DNA of 50,457 nucleotides from Clostridia bacterium (GCA_021203865.1 JAJQAJ010000048.1:1-50457), one strand, 5' to 3'; positions 22,206-31,706 are shown, counted from the first letter of the stretch. The notes: generated from the letters alone by a model not told the origin. Program-made: numbers and translations.

Positions 22206-25200
22206 ATGGGATTAGTAAGTTACATGGCCAGCTCGGACAGCCGTTCTTCTGTCAAGAAACTTGTTAAAATGGCCGAAAAAGTGGAGGCGCTTGAGCCCAA
22301 ATACCAGGCGATGTCTGACGCCGAGCTCAAAAATCAGACGTCGATTTTAAAGGAGCGTCTATCTCACGGGGAGACGCTTGACGACATCCTCTATGATGCG
22401 TACGCCGTCAACCGCGAGGCGAGCTGGCGCGTTCTTAAAATGAAACACTTCCCCGTGCAGATAGTTGGCGGCATCTGCCTACACCAGGGTAGAATCGCCG
22501 AGATGAAGACCGGTGAGGGCAAGACGCTCGTCGCCACCCTGCCCTCATATCTCAACGCGCTGACGGGACGCGGCGTCCATATAGTCACCGTCAATGATTA
22601 CCTCGCGCGGCGCGACGCGGAGTGGATGGGAAGGGTCCAGAAGTTTTTGGGACTCACCGTGGGCGTGGTCGTGCCCGGCATGGACGATGAGGAAAAAAGG
22701 GCGGCCTACAACTGCGACATAGTTTACGGCACCAACAATGAGTTCGGATTTGACTATCTAAGGGATAATCTGAAAACCTCCATTCCCGCCATGGTCCAAA
22801 GGGAGCTCAATTTCTGCATCATAGACGAGGTTGACTCCATCCTCATAGACGAGGCGAGGACGCCGCTCATCATTTCGGGAAGGGGCGGCGAAAGCAGCAG
22901 GCTCTATGAACAGGTGGACGCGCTCGTGAGAAGGCTTTCCGGCGGTTTTGAGGAAGATTACGAAGAGGTCAAAAAGAAAGCTCCCGCCGCGATGACGAAG
23001 GAGGACAAAAAGGTGTCCTCTGAGACCGGTGATGAGAACGAAGAAGACGGCGTCGACGAAGAAGACGACTGGGTTGACGAAAAAAAACTTGACCGCGAGC
23101 GCAAAAAACTCGAAAAAGAGGCAAAGAAGAACGAAAAAGAAGCGAAACGGCGCGAGGGCATGACCGAGGAAGAGAGGGAGAGTGACGACAAGCTCAACAC
23201 CCTCTGGGAGCAGATGAAAAGCTGGGACTACATCGTCAACCGTAAGGACAGGTCGGTCACTATCACGGAAAAGGGCGCAAAGAAGGCGGAGCAGTTTTTC
23301 GGCATCGCCAACCTCGGTGACATAGAGAACGCCGACCTCAACCACCACATACAGCAGGCTCTGAAAGCGCATGAACTTTTCAAACGCGATCAGGACTACA
23401 TAGTGTCCGACGAGGGCGAGATTCTCATAGTCGACGAATTCACCGGCCGTCTCATGGTCGGCAGGAGGTATTCGGACGGGCTCCATCAGGCGATAGAGGC
23501 CAAAGAGCACGTGAAGATAAGGGAGGAGAACAAGACCCAAGCCACGGTCACCTTCCAGAATTATTTCAGACTTTACAAAAAACTCTCCGGCATGACAGGA
23601 ACCGCGAAGACCGAGGAGGCCGAGTTCAGGACCATCTATTCCCTGGACGTCGTCGAGATTCCCACGAACATGCCCGTCATAAGGCACGACATGCCCGACG
23701 TCATATTTTCGACTGTCGAGAGCAAGAAAAAGGCCATAATCGACGAGATAGTCAAGCGCCACGAAAAGGGCCAGCCCGTCCTCGTCGGCACGGTGACCGT
23801 CGAAAAATCGGAGGAGATAGCCAGACTTCTCGTGCGTCACGGCATAAAGCACAACATCCTCAACGCCAAAAACCACGAGCGCGAGGCGGGGATAGTGGCG
23901 CAGGCCGGAAGATATGGAGCCGTGACGATAGCCACCAACATGGCGGGACGTGGCACGGACATTCTTTTAGGAGGAAACCCCGAATATCTCGCCATAAAGC
24001 GCATGAGGGAGGAAAATTTCTCCGAAGAGGCCATAGAGGTCGCCCGTTCGTACGCCGACAGGGAGTTCACGGAGGAGGAGACGGCGGCGAGAGCGAGGTA
24101 CGCCGAGCTTTATGAGCTTTACAAAAAAGAGACCGATGAAGAGAAAAAGAAGGTCATAGAGGCCGGAGGGCTTCTCATTCTCGGCACGGAAAGACACGAA
24201 TCGCGCCGCATAGACAACCAGCTGAGAGGCCGGTCCGGACGTCAGGGCGACCCAGGCGACTCGGTATTCTTCATTTCCCTCGAAGACGACCTCGCCAAGA
24301 GGTTTGGCGGTGAGAGGCTCAAAAACATATATGACACTCTTCTCAACGAGAGCGAGTCGTTGCAGTCAAAGATGCTTTCGAGGTCCATAGAGAACGCGCA
24401 AAAGCAGATCGAGGGCAGGAACTTCGGCATAAGGAAGAGGACGCTCGAATACGACGAGGTCATGAACGAACAGCGCAAGACCATCTACGCCGAGCGCATG
24501 AAGGTTCTCCGCGGTGAGGACATACACGAGCAGATGCTCAAATACATACCCGACTATGTCGCCAAAGTCGTCGGCGAGACCGTGGACACGAGCGCGATGC
24601 CCGAAAAGTGGGACGAGGACGAGCTCAACAAAGCCCTTAAAGAGAGGGTTTTCCCAGACGAGTGTGACTACGTCATCACGAGGAAGAGGCTCGAAAACTG
24701 GGACTACGAAACGGCGATAGAGAAAATAACGAACGCCGTCACGAAGGGGTATGAAAAGAAGATAGAGGAAATAGGCAAGATACTCATCCCGGTCGCCGGA
24801 GGATTTGAGAAAATAAACTTCAGTCAGATAGAGCGCGATGTGCTTCTTCGCACGGTGGACAGAAACTGGGTTGACCACATAGACGCCATGGACCAGCTGA
24901 GAAAGGGCATCGGCCTTCGCGGATACGCCCAGCAGGACCCCGTTCTCGCATACAAAGAGGAAGGGTATGAGATGTTCTCCGACATGATAGAGAGGATCCA
25001 GACATCGTCCATCTACATGCTCCTCAAAGGCAGAATGGTGAACACGAGCCAGCAGAGGCGTCAGCAGCAGCCCGAGAAGACCGCGGAAAAACCCGCGGCG
25101 GCGGAAAAGGCTCCTTCCGAGCCTTCGCAGAAAGCTTTGGCCGCGGAAAATACCGCGGCGGCGGCGAACAGGACTCCGTCGCAGCAAGGCCCCGGCGCCG

Positions 25201-25379
25201 GCAATCTTCTCGATTCGCTGAGAAAAAATCAGCAGCCCCAGGAATATGTGACCAACATGGATTCCGCGCCCGCGCCCGTTAAGGCCAAAAAGAAAATCGG
25301 ACCCAATGACCCCTGTCCCTGCGGCAGCGGGAAGAAATACAAGAAGTGCTGTGGGAGTGTGCTCAACGGCAGCAATTAA
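22206..25379 (+). CDS. secA: Preprotein translocase ATPase SecA
   Basis: A 1057-residue motor that drives unfolded proteins through SecYEG. Walker A is MKTGEGKTLVATL, the DEAD-like box is IDEVDSILIDEARTPLIISG, and the second ATPase half has GTDILLGGNPEYLAIKRM and the arginine-finger region RGRSGRQGDPG. The C-terminus has a SEC-C zinc motif (CPCGSGKKYKKCC). Length exceeds the usual 800-900 because of a charged insertion at about residues 245-340, in the preprotein crosslinking domain before SWDYIVNRKDRSVTITEKG, and a long Ala/Gln/Pro linker before the zinc motif. GGAGAG precedes ATG 22206. prfB starts 3 bases after its stop, the order also seen in Bacillus. Confidence 0.97.
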   Translation: MGLVSYMASSDSRSSVKKLVKMAEKVEALEPKYQAMSDAELKNQTSILKERLSHGETLDDILYDAYAVNREASWRVLKMKHFPVQIVGGICLHQGRIAEMKTGEGKTLVATLPSYLNALTGRGVHIVTVNDYLARRDAEWMGRVQKFLGLTVGVVVPGMDDEEKRAAYNCDIVYGTNNEFGFDYLRDNLKTSIPAMVQRELNFCIIDEVDSILIDEARTPLIISGRGGESSRLYEQVDALVRRLSGGFEEDYEEVKKKAPAAMTKEDKKVSSETGDENEEDGVDEEDDWVDEKKLDRERKKLEKEAKKNEKEAKRREGMTEEERESDDKLNTLWEQMKSWDYIVNRKDRSVTITEKGAKKAEQFFGIANLGDIENADLNHHIQQALKAHELFKRDQDYIVSDEGEILIVDEFTGRLMVGRRYSDGLHQAIEAKEHVKIREENKTQATVTFQNYFRLYKKLSGMTGTAKTEEAEFRTIYSLDVVEIPTNMPVIRHDMPDVIFSTVESKKKAIIDEIVKRHEKGQPVLVGTVTVEKSEEIARLLVRHGIKHNILNAKNHEREAGIVAQAGRYGAVTIATNMAGRGTDILLGGNPEYLAIKRMREENFSEEAIEVARSYADREFTEEETAARARYAELYELYKKETDEEKKKVIEAGGLLILGTERHESRRIDNQLRGRSGRQGDPGDSVFFISLEDDLAKRFGGERLKNIYDTLLNESESLQSKMLSRSIENAQKQIEGRNFGIRKRTLEYDEVMNEQRKTIYAERMKVLRGEDIHEQMLKYIPDYVAKVVGETVDTSAMPEKWDEDELNKALKERVFPDECDYVITRKRLENWDYETAIEKITNAVTKGYEKKIEEIGKILIPVAGGFEKINFSQIERDVLLRTVDRNWVDHIDAMDQLRKGIGLRGYAQQDPVLAYKEEGYEMFSDMIERIQTSSIYMLLKGRMVNTSQQRRQQQPEKTAEKPAAAEKAPSEPSQKALAAENTAAAANRTPSQQGPGAGNLLDSLRKNQQPQEYVTNMDSAPAPVKAKKKIGPNDPCPCGSGKKYKKCCGSVLNGSN

Positions 25380-25382
25380 GTT

Positions 25383-26483
25383 ATGTTCAAGGCGGATGAC
25401 TACAGACTGAAACTAAAATCCCTCGCCGACGTTCTGGCGGAGACAAAATACGCTCTGGATATTGACAATCTCGGAGAAAAGCTTAAAGTATTAAAAGAGG
25501 AAGAGCAAAGCCCCGAGGTGTGGGGCGATTTGGAAAAGAGCAAGTCGGTCGCGAGGCAGATATCTTCAATCGAGGGGAAGATGGCCTCGTATGAGAAGGG
25601 AAAGTACGCCTTGGATGAGGCGAACGCGTTTGTCGACCTCATAGAGGAGGCCGGGGATGACAGTCTCGTGCCGGAGCTCGACAGGATGATTTCCGTCGCC
25701 GAGGATGATCTGGAAAACATGAGGATTAGTGCGCTTCTCAGCGGCAAATACGACGCCTGCAACGCCATTTTGTCTCTTCACGCGGGGGCCGGCGGCACGG
25801 AAGCTTGCGACTGGACGCAGATGCTCTACCGCATGTACATCCGTTACTGCGAGAAATCCGGGTACGTCCTCACCGAACTCGAATCGGAGGACGGCGACGG
25901 CGCCGGTCTAAAATCGGTGAGTTTCAGCGTTGAGGGTGAAAACGCGTACGGTTATTTAAAAGCTGAAAAGGGTGTGCATCGCCTGGTCAGGATCTCTCCC
26001 TTTGACAGCAACAAGAGAAGGCACACATCGTTCGCTTCTCTCGAGGTCATGCCCGAGGTCGAGGATGACGACGAAATAGAGATAAAGGATGAGGACATAA
26101 GGATAGACCTTTTCAGGTCGAGCGGCGCTGGCGGACAGAAGGTCAACAAGACTGAGACGGCCATACGAATCACACATTTCCCCACCGGGATTGTTGTCAC
26201 GTGTCAGAACGAGAGGAGCCAGCTCCAGAACAAAGAAAAGGCCTTCCAGTATCTTCGCGCGAAACTTCTGGAACGGCAGATAAGAGAGCGCGAGGCGGCG
26301 AACGCCGAGATTAAAGGCGAAATAAAAAAGATAGAGTGGGGGAGCCAGATACGTTCATACGTGTTCTGTCCGTACACGCTTGTAAAGGACCACAGGACGG
26401 GATACGAGAACAGTAACGTGCAGGCCGTCATGGACGGCGACATCCAGGGCTTCATAATAGATTACCTCAAAAAAACCGTGTGA
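25383..26483 (+). CDS. prfB: Peptide chain release factor 2
   Basis: A 366-residue RF2 that reads UAA/UGA stop codons and triggers peptide release. The anticodon-like SPF motif is at 205-207 and GGQ at 250-252 (SGAGGQKVNKTETAIR). In many bacteria prfB contains an in-frame UGA near codon 25 that requires an autoregulatory +1 frameshift; here the frame is continuous (DVLAETKYALDIDNLGEKL), so that control is absent. ATG 25383 is 3 bases past the secA stop and has only a weak ribosome binding site, so translational coupling is likely. Confidence 0.97.
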   Translation: MFKADDYRLKLKSLADVLAETKYALDIDNLGEKLKVLKEEEQSPEVWGDLEKSKSVARQISSIEGKMASYEKGKYALDEANAFVDLIEEAGDDSLVPELDRMISVAEDDLENMRISALLSGKYDACNAILSLHAGAGGTEACDWTQMLYRMYIRYCEKSGYVLTELESEDGDGAGLKSVSFSVEGENAYGYLKAEKGVHRLVRISPFDSNKRRHTSFASLEVMPEVEDDDEIEIKDEDIRIDLFRSSGAGGQKVNKTETAIRITHFPTGIVVTCQNERSQLQNKEKAFQYLRAKLLERQIREREAANAEIKGEIKKIEWGSQIRSYVFCPYTLVKDHRTGYENSNVQAVMDGDIQGFIIDYLKKTV

Positions 26484-26508
26484 GAGCGCACGCTTCGGGG
26501 GAAGACAT

Positions 26509-27066
26509 ATGAAATATGAAACATTTCTCAACGACGCGAATCTGAAATTCGCCAAGTATTATCTCAACATCTACAGGAAAGTGCGCAACAAACGCACCGC
26601 GTTGGCTTTTGCCGACAGGATTCTCGTTGACGCGTCTTCCATGGGCGGTGTGCTCGAAACCATGGTCCGCGAGGGTTTCAACGCCGAAGAACTCGACAAA
26701 TTCGAGACGCACCTCAACAACATGAGGTATGTGGTCAAGGTGCTTTACAGGAATAAATACATATCGCTGCGGAGGACCAGAATCTTCCTTGTCGAGGCGA
26801 GAAAGCTCGAATTTTTCGTCAACGACCCGATAGAGGTTTCCAAAATCGCCAACAAGAGAGAGCGCAAGAGACTTGAAAGAATCCTCAGAAAGAAGGCTGC
26901 CGAGGACGCCTACAAGGAAACGTACAACAAATACATGGACGACGTCAATAAGTACGAGGCGGAAGAGAGGACGTCCATGTCGAAAAGCGCGGCGGCGAGT
27001 GTCATCGTCGCGAGTGTCGCCGACAGCGACCCGGACGGCTTCAACGACATATATGTGGAATCTTAA
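26509..27066 (+). CDS. Uncharacterised helical protein downstream of prfB
   Basis: A 185-residue protein with no recognised domain. It is rich in Lys, Arg and Glu, predicted mainly helical, and has a strongly basic stretch at about 115-135 (NKRERKRLERILRKKAAED), which could touch nucleic acid or form a coiled coil. There is no signal peptide. A mildly hydrophobic segment near the end (AAASVIVASVAD) is too short for a confident membrane helix. GGGGAAGA precedes ATG 26509. It lies 25 bp after prfB and before a terminator-like hairpin, so it belongs with secA-prfB. Confidence 0.75.
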   Translation: MKYETFLNDANLKFAKYYLNIYRKVRNKRTALAFADRILVDASSMGGVLETMVREGFNAEELDKFETHLNNMRYVVKVLYRNKYISLRRTRIFLVEARKLEFFVNDPIEVSKIANKRERKRLERILRKKAAEDAYKETYNKYMDDVNKYEAEERTSMSKSAAASVIVASVADSDPDGFNDIYVES

Positions 27067-27077
27067 AAACCGAGTGC

Positions 27078-27109
27078 GGACTGTCGCAGGACATTGCGGC
27101 AGTCCTTTT
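27078..27109 (+). terminator. Terminator or attenuator between the unknown gene and tsaD
   Basis: GGACTGTCGC (27078-27087) pairs with GCGGCAGTCC (27096-27105), including one G-T pair, followed by only TTTT. Some read-through into tsaD is plausible since no clear tsaD promoter is visible. Confidence 0.75.
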
Positions 27110-27140
27110 GACGGGAGGGAAAAATCTTCGCGGTGGTGCC

Positions 27141-28178
27141 ATGTACGATTTGTCAGGTTACAAAATTAAAGATGAGCCCGTCATACTCGGGATTGAATCT
27201 TCATGCGATGACACCGCGTGTGCCGTCATAAAAGGAAGATGCGTGCTTTCCGACGAAGTCATGTCTTCCGCCGCGCTCATGGAAAAATACGGCGGCGTCG
27301 TGCCGGAAATAGCGTCACGCGCGCACACCGACGCTGTCGATCTCGTTACAAAAAAAGCGCTTGAAAAAGCCGGGCTTTCAGTTCGTTGTGTGGACGCCGT
27401 CGCCGCCACATACGGAGCCGGGCTTTTGGGTTCGCTTCTCGTCGGACTGTCGTTCGGGAAGGCTCTCGCCTACGCACTCCGCGTACCTTTTCTCGCCGTC
27501 AACCACATAAGGGGGCACATCGCTTCCGCGTATCTGGAAGATCCGCGGCTTATGCCTCCGTTTGTCACACTTCTCGCGAGCGGCGGGCACACTGCGATAC
27601 TTCACACCGTTGACGAAGAGAGATTTGAGGTTCTGGCGGAGACGTCTGACGACGCGGTGGGTGAGGCGTTCGACAAATGCGCGAGGGTTCTCGGACTTCC
27701 GTATCCCGGCGGGCCAAACATCCAGAGGCTCGCGAAGGAAGGCAGTGCGACGATAACTTTCCCGTCTGCGGAGGTGAGGGACAAATCCGCGCTTAGATTT
27801 TCCTATTCGGGACTCAAGACATCTGTCATGAACTATTGTCAGAGGGCGGAGCAACGTGGGACTGCCGTTGACAGGGCGGACGTTGCGGCGAGCTTCACGA
27901 AGGCCGCGATTGACCCGCTCGTCAAAAGAACGGTGGAGTTCGCGCTCGCGCTCGGGGTGGAGACTGTGACATGCGGCGGCGGGGTCGCCGCGAACGAATA
28001 TCTCAGAGCGGAAATGAGCCGGGCGTGCTCTGAGCATGGGTTAAAATTAATATTGCCGGCTTTGGCGCGATGCACGGACAACGCCGCGATGATAGCGTCG
28101 GAAGGATACAACATGTATATACGTGGCATGTTCTCCGGCATGTCCAAGAACGCGGCCGCGAGAATACCGCTATGGTGA
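27141..28178 (+). CDS. tsaD: tRNA N6-threonylcarbamoyladenosine transferase TsaD
   Basis: A 345-residue ASKHA-fold enzyme that transfers threonylcarbamoyl to A37 of ANN-decoding tRNAs, with TsaB, TsaC and TsaE. Recognised by LGIESSCDDTACAV at the start, the metal-binding NHIRGHIASAYL (His-x3-His) motif, LLASGGHTAI, and the late CGGGVAANEYLR. ATG 27141 is used; the frame extends to a TTG at 27108 that overlaps the preceding hairpin. The ribosome binding site is weak (GCGGTGG). Length is normal. Confidence 0.96.
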   Translation: MYDLSGYKIKDEPVILGIESSCDDTACAVIKGRCVLSDEVMSSAALMEKYGGVVPEIASRAHTDAVDLVTKKALEKAGLSVRCVDAVAATYGAGLLGSLLVGLSFGKALAYALRVPFLAVNHIRGHIASAYLEDPRLMPPFVTLLASGGHTAILHTVDEERFEVLAETSDDAVGEAFDKCARVLGLPYPGGPNIQRLAKEGSATITFPSAEVRDKSALRFSYSGLKTSVMNYCQRAEQRGTAVDRADVAASFTKAAIDPLVKRTVEFALALGVETVTCGGGVAANEYLRAEMSRACSEHGLKLILPALARCTDNAAMIASEGYNMYIRGMFSGMSKNAAARIPLW

Positions 28179-28370
28179 AATATATTTCCGCATGGCCGAG
28201 GGCGCGTCTTTTCCCGACGCGGAAGATACGCCATGTTCCGATCTTCCCGTGATTTTGTCAAGGCTGGTTTAAAGAGCGCGAATGGGCAAAATCTGAAAGC
28301 AGTTTTTTTCTGATGACCGGGGAGTGTCCGGGGGAAATCTCCCCGCACCAACTTACAAGCTCAAACGCGC

Positions 28371-28399
28371 TTGAACACTTTTCAAAAAGATGCTATCAT
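28371..28399 (+). promoter_or_regulatory. Promoter for ileS
   Basis: TTGAAC (28371-28376), a 17-base spacer and TATCAT (28394-28399). Transcription should begin near 28406. Confidence 0.75.
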
Positions 28400-28462
28400 A
28401 GATTTGTAAATAGATATTAATGTGACTTTTATGACCGAAAAGTGCCGGAAAGGTTTTAAACG

Positions 28463-28507
28463 ATGCAAAGCGGACAGGGAAGTTTCATGACATTCAAAAC
28501 GAGGTAG
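28463..28507 (+). CDS. Possible 14-codon leader ORF upstream of ileS
   Basis: ATG 28463 is preceded by GGAAAGG (28447-28453) at good spacing and encodes MQSGQGSFMTFKTR, ending at TAG 28505-28507, three bases before the ileS ATG. Translation could be coupled. It has no Ile codons, so classic isoleucine attenuation is not indicated. Confidence 0.35.
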   Translation: MQSGQGSFMTFKTR

Positions 28508-28510
28508 AAA

Positions 28511-31500
28511 ATGTTTAAAAAAGTGGACACGACTTTGAATTTCGTCGAGAGAGAAAAGGAGATAATCGATTTCTGGAAGAAAAACGACATCTTTGAGGAT
28601 TCCGTGAGTTCCCGTGAGGGTGGCGAGGAGTTCTCTTTTTATGACGGCCCCCCGACCGCCAACGGGAAGCCGCATATAGGACACATTCTGACCCGCGTCA
28701 TGAAGGACATAATTCCAAGGTATGAGACCATGAAAGGGAAACATGTCCTCCGCAAGGCCGGCTGGGACACGCACGGACTCCCCGTTGAACTCGAGGTGGA
28801 AAAATCACTCGGCATCGACGGAAAGCAGCAGATAGAGGAATACGGCATAGAGCCGTTCATACAGAAATGCAAACAGTCCGTGTGGAAGTATAAGAGCGAG
28901 TGGGAGATAATGTCGGACCGCGTGGGTTACTGGGCCGACATGGAAAACCCTTACGTGACTTACGATGATGACTACATCGAGTCAGAATGGTGGGCACTCA
29001 AAACCATGCACGAAAAAGGGCTTTTGTACAAAGGGCACAAAATCGTGCCGTATTGCCCGCGCTGCGGCACGGCGCTTTCGTCGCATGAGGTGGCCCAGGG
29101 TTACAAACTCGTCAGGGAGAACACGGCCGTCGCGAAGTTTAAAGTCAAAGGATCGGAGGGAAGGTATCTTCTCGCCTGGACGACGACGCCTTGGACGCTC
29201 CCTTCAAACGTCGCTCTTTGCATGAACCCCGACAAATACTATGTCGAGCTGAAATGCGATGGCGAGAGCTATATTTTGGCTGAGTCTCTCGCGGGCAACT
29301 TTTTTGACGGTGGAACTGAAATCGTCGAAAGAAAGCTCGGGAAGGAATGGGAGGGGCTTGAATACGAACCGCTCTTTTCCGACACTGCGGAGGAGATAAA
29401 ACGCGTGACGCCCGCGGAAGTCGCGGCGAAGAGTCATTTCGTCGTCACGGACGGTTACGTCACCATGAGCGACGGCACCGGCATTGTGCACATCGCGCCC
29501 GCTTTCGGCGAAGACGACTACAGGGTCGGGAAGCGTTACGCTCTTCCCGTGGTTCAGCTCGTCAATGAAAGGGGCTGTTTCGATGAAAGGGTGCCGGCTC
29601 TCAACGGACTTTTCGCGAAAGACGCGGACAAAGTCATCCTCGACATGCTGGAAAGGGACGGCAAGCTTTTTAAAGTCATCCCGTTCGAGCATGATTATCC
29701 GCATTGCTGGAGGTGCGACACGCCGCTCCTCTATTACGCGAGGTCTTCATGGTTCATAGAGGTGACAAAGGATAAGGATGAGATCATCGCCGCGAACAGG
29801 TCAGTGAACTGGATTCCTGAAAACATCAAAGAAGGCAGGATGGGAAACTTCCTCGAGAACATGATAGACTGGGGGCTTTCCCGCGACAGGTATTGGGGAA
29901 CACCGCTTCCCGTCTGGGTGTGTCCGAAGTGCGGAAAGACAGAAGTTATCGGCAGCAAAAGAGAGCTTCGCGAAAAATGTGGTCTTCCGGCGGACGCGAA
30001 GATAGAGCTTCACCGGCCGTATCTCGATTCTCTCACCTGCGCATGTCCCGCGTGCGGGGGCAGGATGTCCAGAACAAAGGAAGTCATCGACTGCTGGTTT
30101 GACTCCGGGTCCATGCCGTTCGCCCAGTATCACTATCCGTTTGAGAACGCCGAACTTTTCAATTCGACTTTCCCCGCCGACTTCATTTCTGAGGCAGTGG
30201 ACCAGACTCGCGGGTGGTTTTACACTCTCCTCGTCATCAACACCATCCTATTCGGGAAGGCACCCTTCAAAAACTGCATAGTTCTCGGGCACGTCAACGA
30301 CAAAAACGGCATAAAGATGTCCAAGCATAAAGGTAACGTCGTCGATCCATTCACTGTTCTCGACAAGGAGGGCGCGGACGCCGTGCGCTGGTATTTCTAT
30401 ACCTCATCGGCGCCGTATCTTCCGTCGAGGTTTTATGAAGAGGCCGTGGGCGAGGTCCAGAGAAAGTACATAGGGACGCTTTGGAACACATACGCTTTTT
30501 TCACTCTCTACGCTGAGATAGACGGGTACAATCCCTCCCGTTACGACATAAAAAAGGTGAAACTCAGCCTCATGGACAAATGGATTCTCTCGAAGCTCCA
30601 TTCGCTCATAAAGCTCGTCGACGGGGGACTTTCCCGGTATGAGATAACCGAAAGCGCGAGAGCCATGCAGGATTTCGTCGATCTCCTCTCAAACTGGTAT
30701 GTGAGGAGGTGCCGCGACAGGTACTGGGGTCCCGAAATGACGGATGACAAGGCGGCCGCGTACACGACACTCTACACCGTGCTCACGGAATTTTCTCGCC
30801 TCACCGCCCCGTTCACGCCGTTCATTGCCGAAATGATGTATCAGAATCTCGTGGCGGGCGTCATGAAAGACGCACCCTCCTCCGTGCATCTTTGTCCGTT
30901 TCCCGAATGTGACGAAAGTTTCATCGACGTAAATTTAGAGCGCGGCATGGATAGGGTGACGCGCATAGTCGCGATAGGCCGGGCCGCGAGGAATGAGGCC
31001 GGAATCAAAAACAGACAACCTCTTTCTGAGATGATAGTTGTGTCCGGTGAAAACGTCACACTTTCAGAAGACGAAAAGGCCATAATCCTTGACGAGCTCA
31101 ACGTGAAAAATTACAGGGTTTCCGACGACGCCTCGAAGTACATAAGTTACAGATTAAAACCCCAGCTCAAAACCCTCGGCCCCAAATACGGAAGGAAACT
31201 TCCGGAAATCACGAAATATCTTTCCTCATGTGACGCGGCAGCGGTTGTCGCGGCGACGAAGGAGGGAGAGATCGACATAGGTGACGGGGTCATCCTCACG
31301 GCGGACGACATACAGATATTCACGGAGAGTGCGGAGGGGTACGCGTCCTCGGCGGAAAGAGGCATCACCGTGGCGCTCGACACCGCCCTCACCCCGGAAC
31401 TTATCGAAGAGGGGACGGAGAGGGAGATAGTCTCCAGGATTCAGAACATGAGGAAAGAGGCGGGCTTTGAAGTCACCGACAGGATAAGGGTTTATTATGA

Positions 31501-31696
31501 GGCGGAGGGGAAAGCCCTGGACGTCCTGAGAAAAGGTAATTTCGCGTCCGATGTTCTGGCCGTCAGTGTTGAAGAAGGCGTCCAGGACGGAGGCTTCACG
31601 AGACAGCAGAACATAAACGGCGACATGGCGACCATTTCCGTCGTCAGATACGCCGCCGAGAAGATAACGCTTCTTAGAGTCACAATGAAACGTTGA
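28511..31696 (+). CDS. ileS: Isoleucyl-tRNA synthetase, type 2 (eukaryote-like)
   Basis: A 1061-residue class I synthetase charging tRNA-Ile. The HIGH motif is PHIGH (about 54-58, GPPTANGKPHIGHILTR), followed by GWDTHGLPVE, and KMSKS is KMSKHKGN near residue 601. The length and the KMSKHKGN and WDTHGLPVE forms match the long IleS2 class, related to eukaryotic enzymes, rather than the ~920-residue KMSKSLGN class. IleS2 enzymes are generally poorly inhibited by mupirocin; that applies here only by inference. GAGGT (28501-28505) precedes ATG 28511. A flavin-reductase-like gene follows 10 bp later in the same operon. Confidence 0.95.
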   Translation: MFKKVDTTLNFVEREKEIIDFWKKNDIFEDSVSSREGGEEFSFYDGPPTANGKPHIGHILTRVMKDIIPRYETMKGKHVLRKAGWDTHGLPVELEVEKSLGIDGKQQIEEYGIEPFIQKCKQSVWKYKSEWEIMSDRVGYWADMENPYVTYDDDYIESEWWALKTMHEKGLLYKGHKIVPYCPRCGTALSSHEVAQGYKLVRENTAVAKFKVKGSEGRYLLAWTTTPWTLPSNVALCMNPDKYYVELKCDGESYILAESLAGNFFDGGTEIVERKLGKEWEGLEYEPLFSDTAEEIKRVTPAEVAAKSHFVVTDGYVTMSDGTGIVHIAPAFGEDDYRVGKRYALPVVQLVNERGCFDERVPALNGLFAKDADKVILDMLERDGKLFKVIPFEHDYPHCWRCDTPLLYYARSSWFIEVTKDKDEIIAANRSVNWIPENIKEGRMGNFLENMIDWGLSRDRYWGTPLPVWVCPKCGKTEVIGSKRELREKCGLPADAKIELHRPYLDSLTCACPACGGRMSRTKEVIDCWFDSGSMPFAQYHYPFENAELFNSTFPADFISEAVDQTRGWFYTLLVINTILFGKAPFKNCIVLGHVNDKNGIKMSKHKGNVVDPFTVLDKEGADAVRWYFYTSSAPYLPSRFYEEAVGEVQRKYIGTLWNTYAFFTLYAEIDGYNPSRYDIKKVKLSLMDKWILSKLHSLIKLVDGGLSRYEITESARAMQDFVDLLSNWYVRRCRDRYWGPEMTDDKAAAYTTLYTVLTEFSRLTAPFTPFIAEMMYQNLVAGVMKDAPSSVHLCPFPECDESFIDVNLERGMDRVTRIVAIGRAARNEAGIKNRQPLSEMIVVSGENVTLSEDEKAIILDELNVKNYRVSDDASKYISYRLKPQLKTLGPKYGRKLPEITKYLSSCDAAAVVAATKEGEIDIGDGVILTADDIQIFTESAEGYASSAERGITVALDTALTPELIEEGTEREIVSRIQNMRKEAGFEVTDRIRVYYEAEGKALDVLRKGNFASDVLAVSVEEGVQDGGFTRQQNINGDMATISVVRYAAEKITLLRVTMKR

Positions 31697-31706
31697 GGAG
31701 GATGAC

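Larger units (their letters stand above)
28179..28510 (+). other. 332-bp intergenic region: hairpins, ileS promoter and leader
   Basis: It holds a CGCGTC/GACGCG hairpin at 28203-28221, a CGGGGAG/CTCCCCG hairpin at 28318-28345, then the ileS promoter and a ~105-base leader. No gene above about 14 codons is convincing. No T-box features (such as a T-box sequence AGGGTGGNACCGCG) were found. Confidence 0.6.

Noticed and set aside
22758-23876. Long open frame antisense to secA (372 codons)
   Set aside because: It lies entirely inside secA, has no ribosome binding site or family resemblance, and arises from the GC-rich codon pattern.
28379-28510. T-box leader controlling ileS
   Set aside because: The leader is only about 105 bases and lacks the T-box sequence, stem I loops and a terminator/antiterminator pair.
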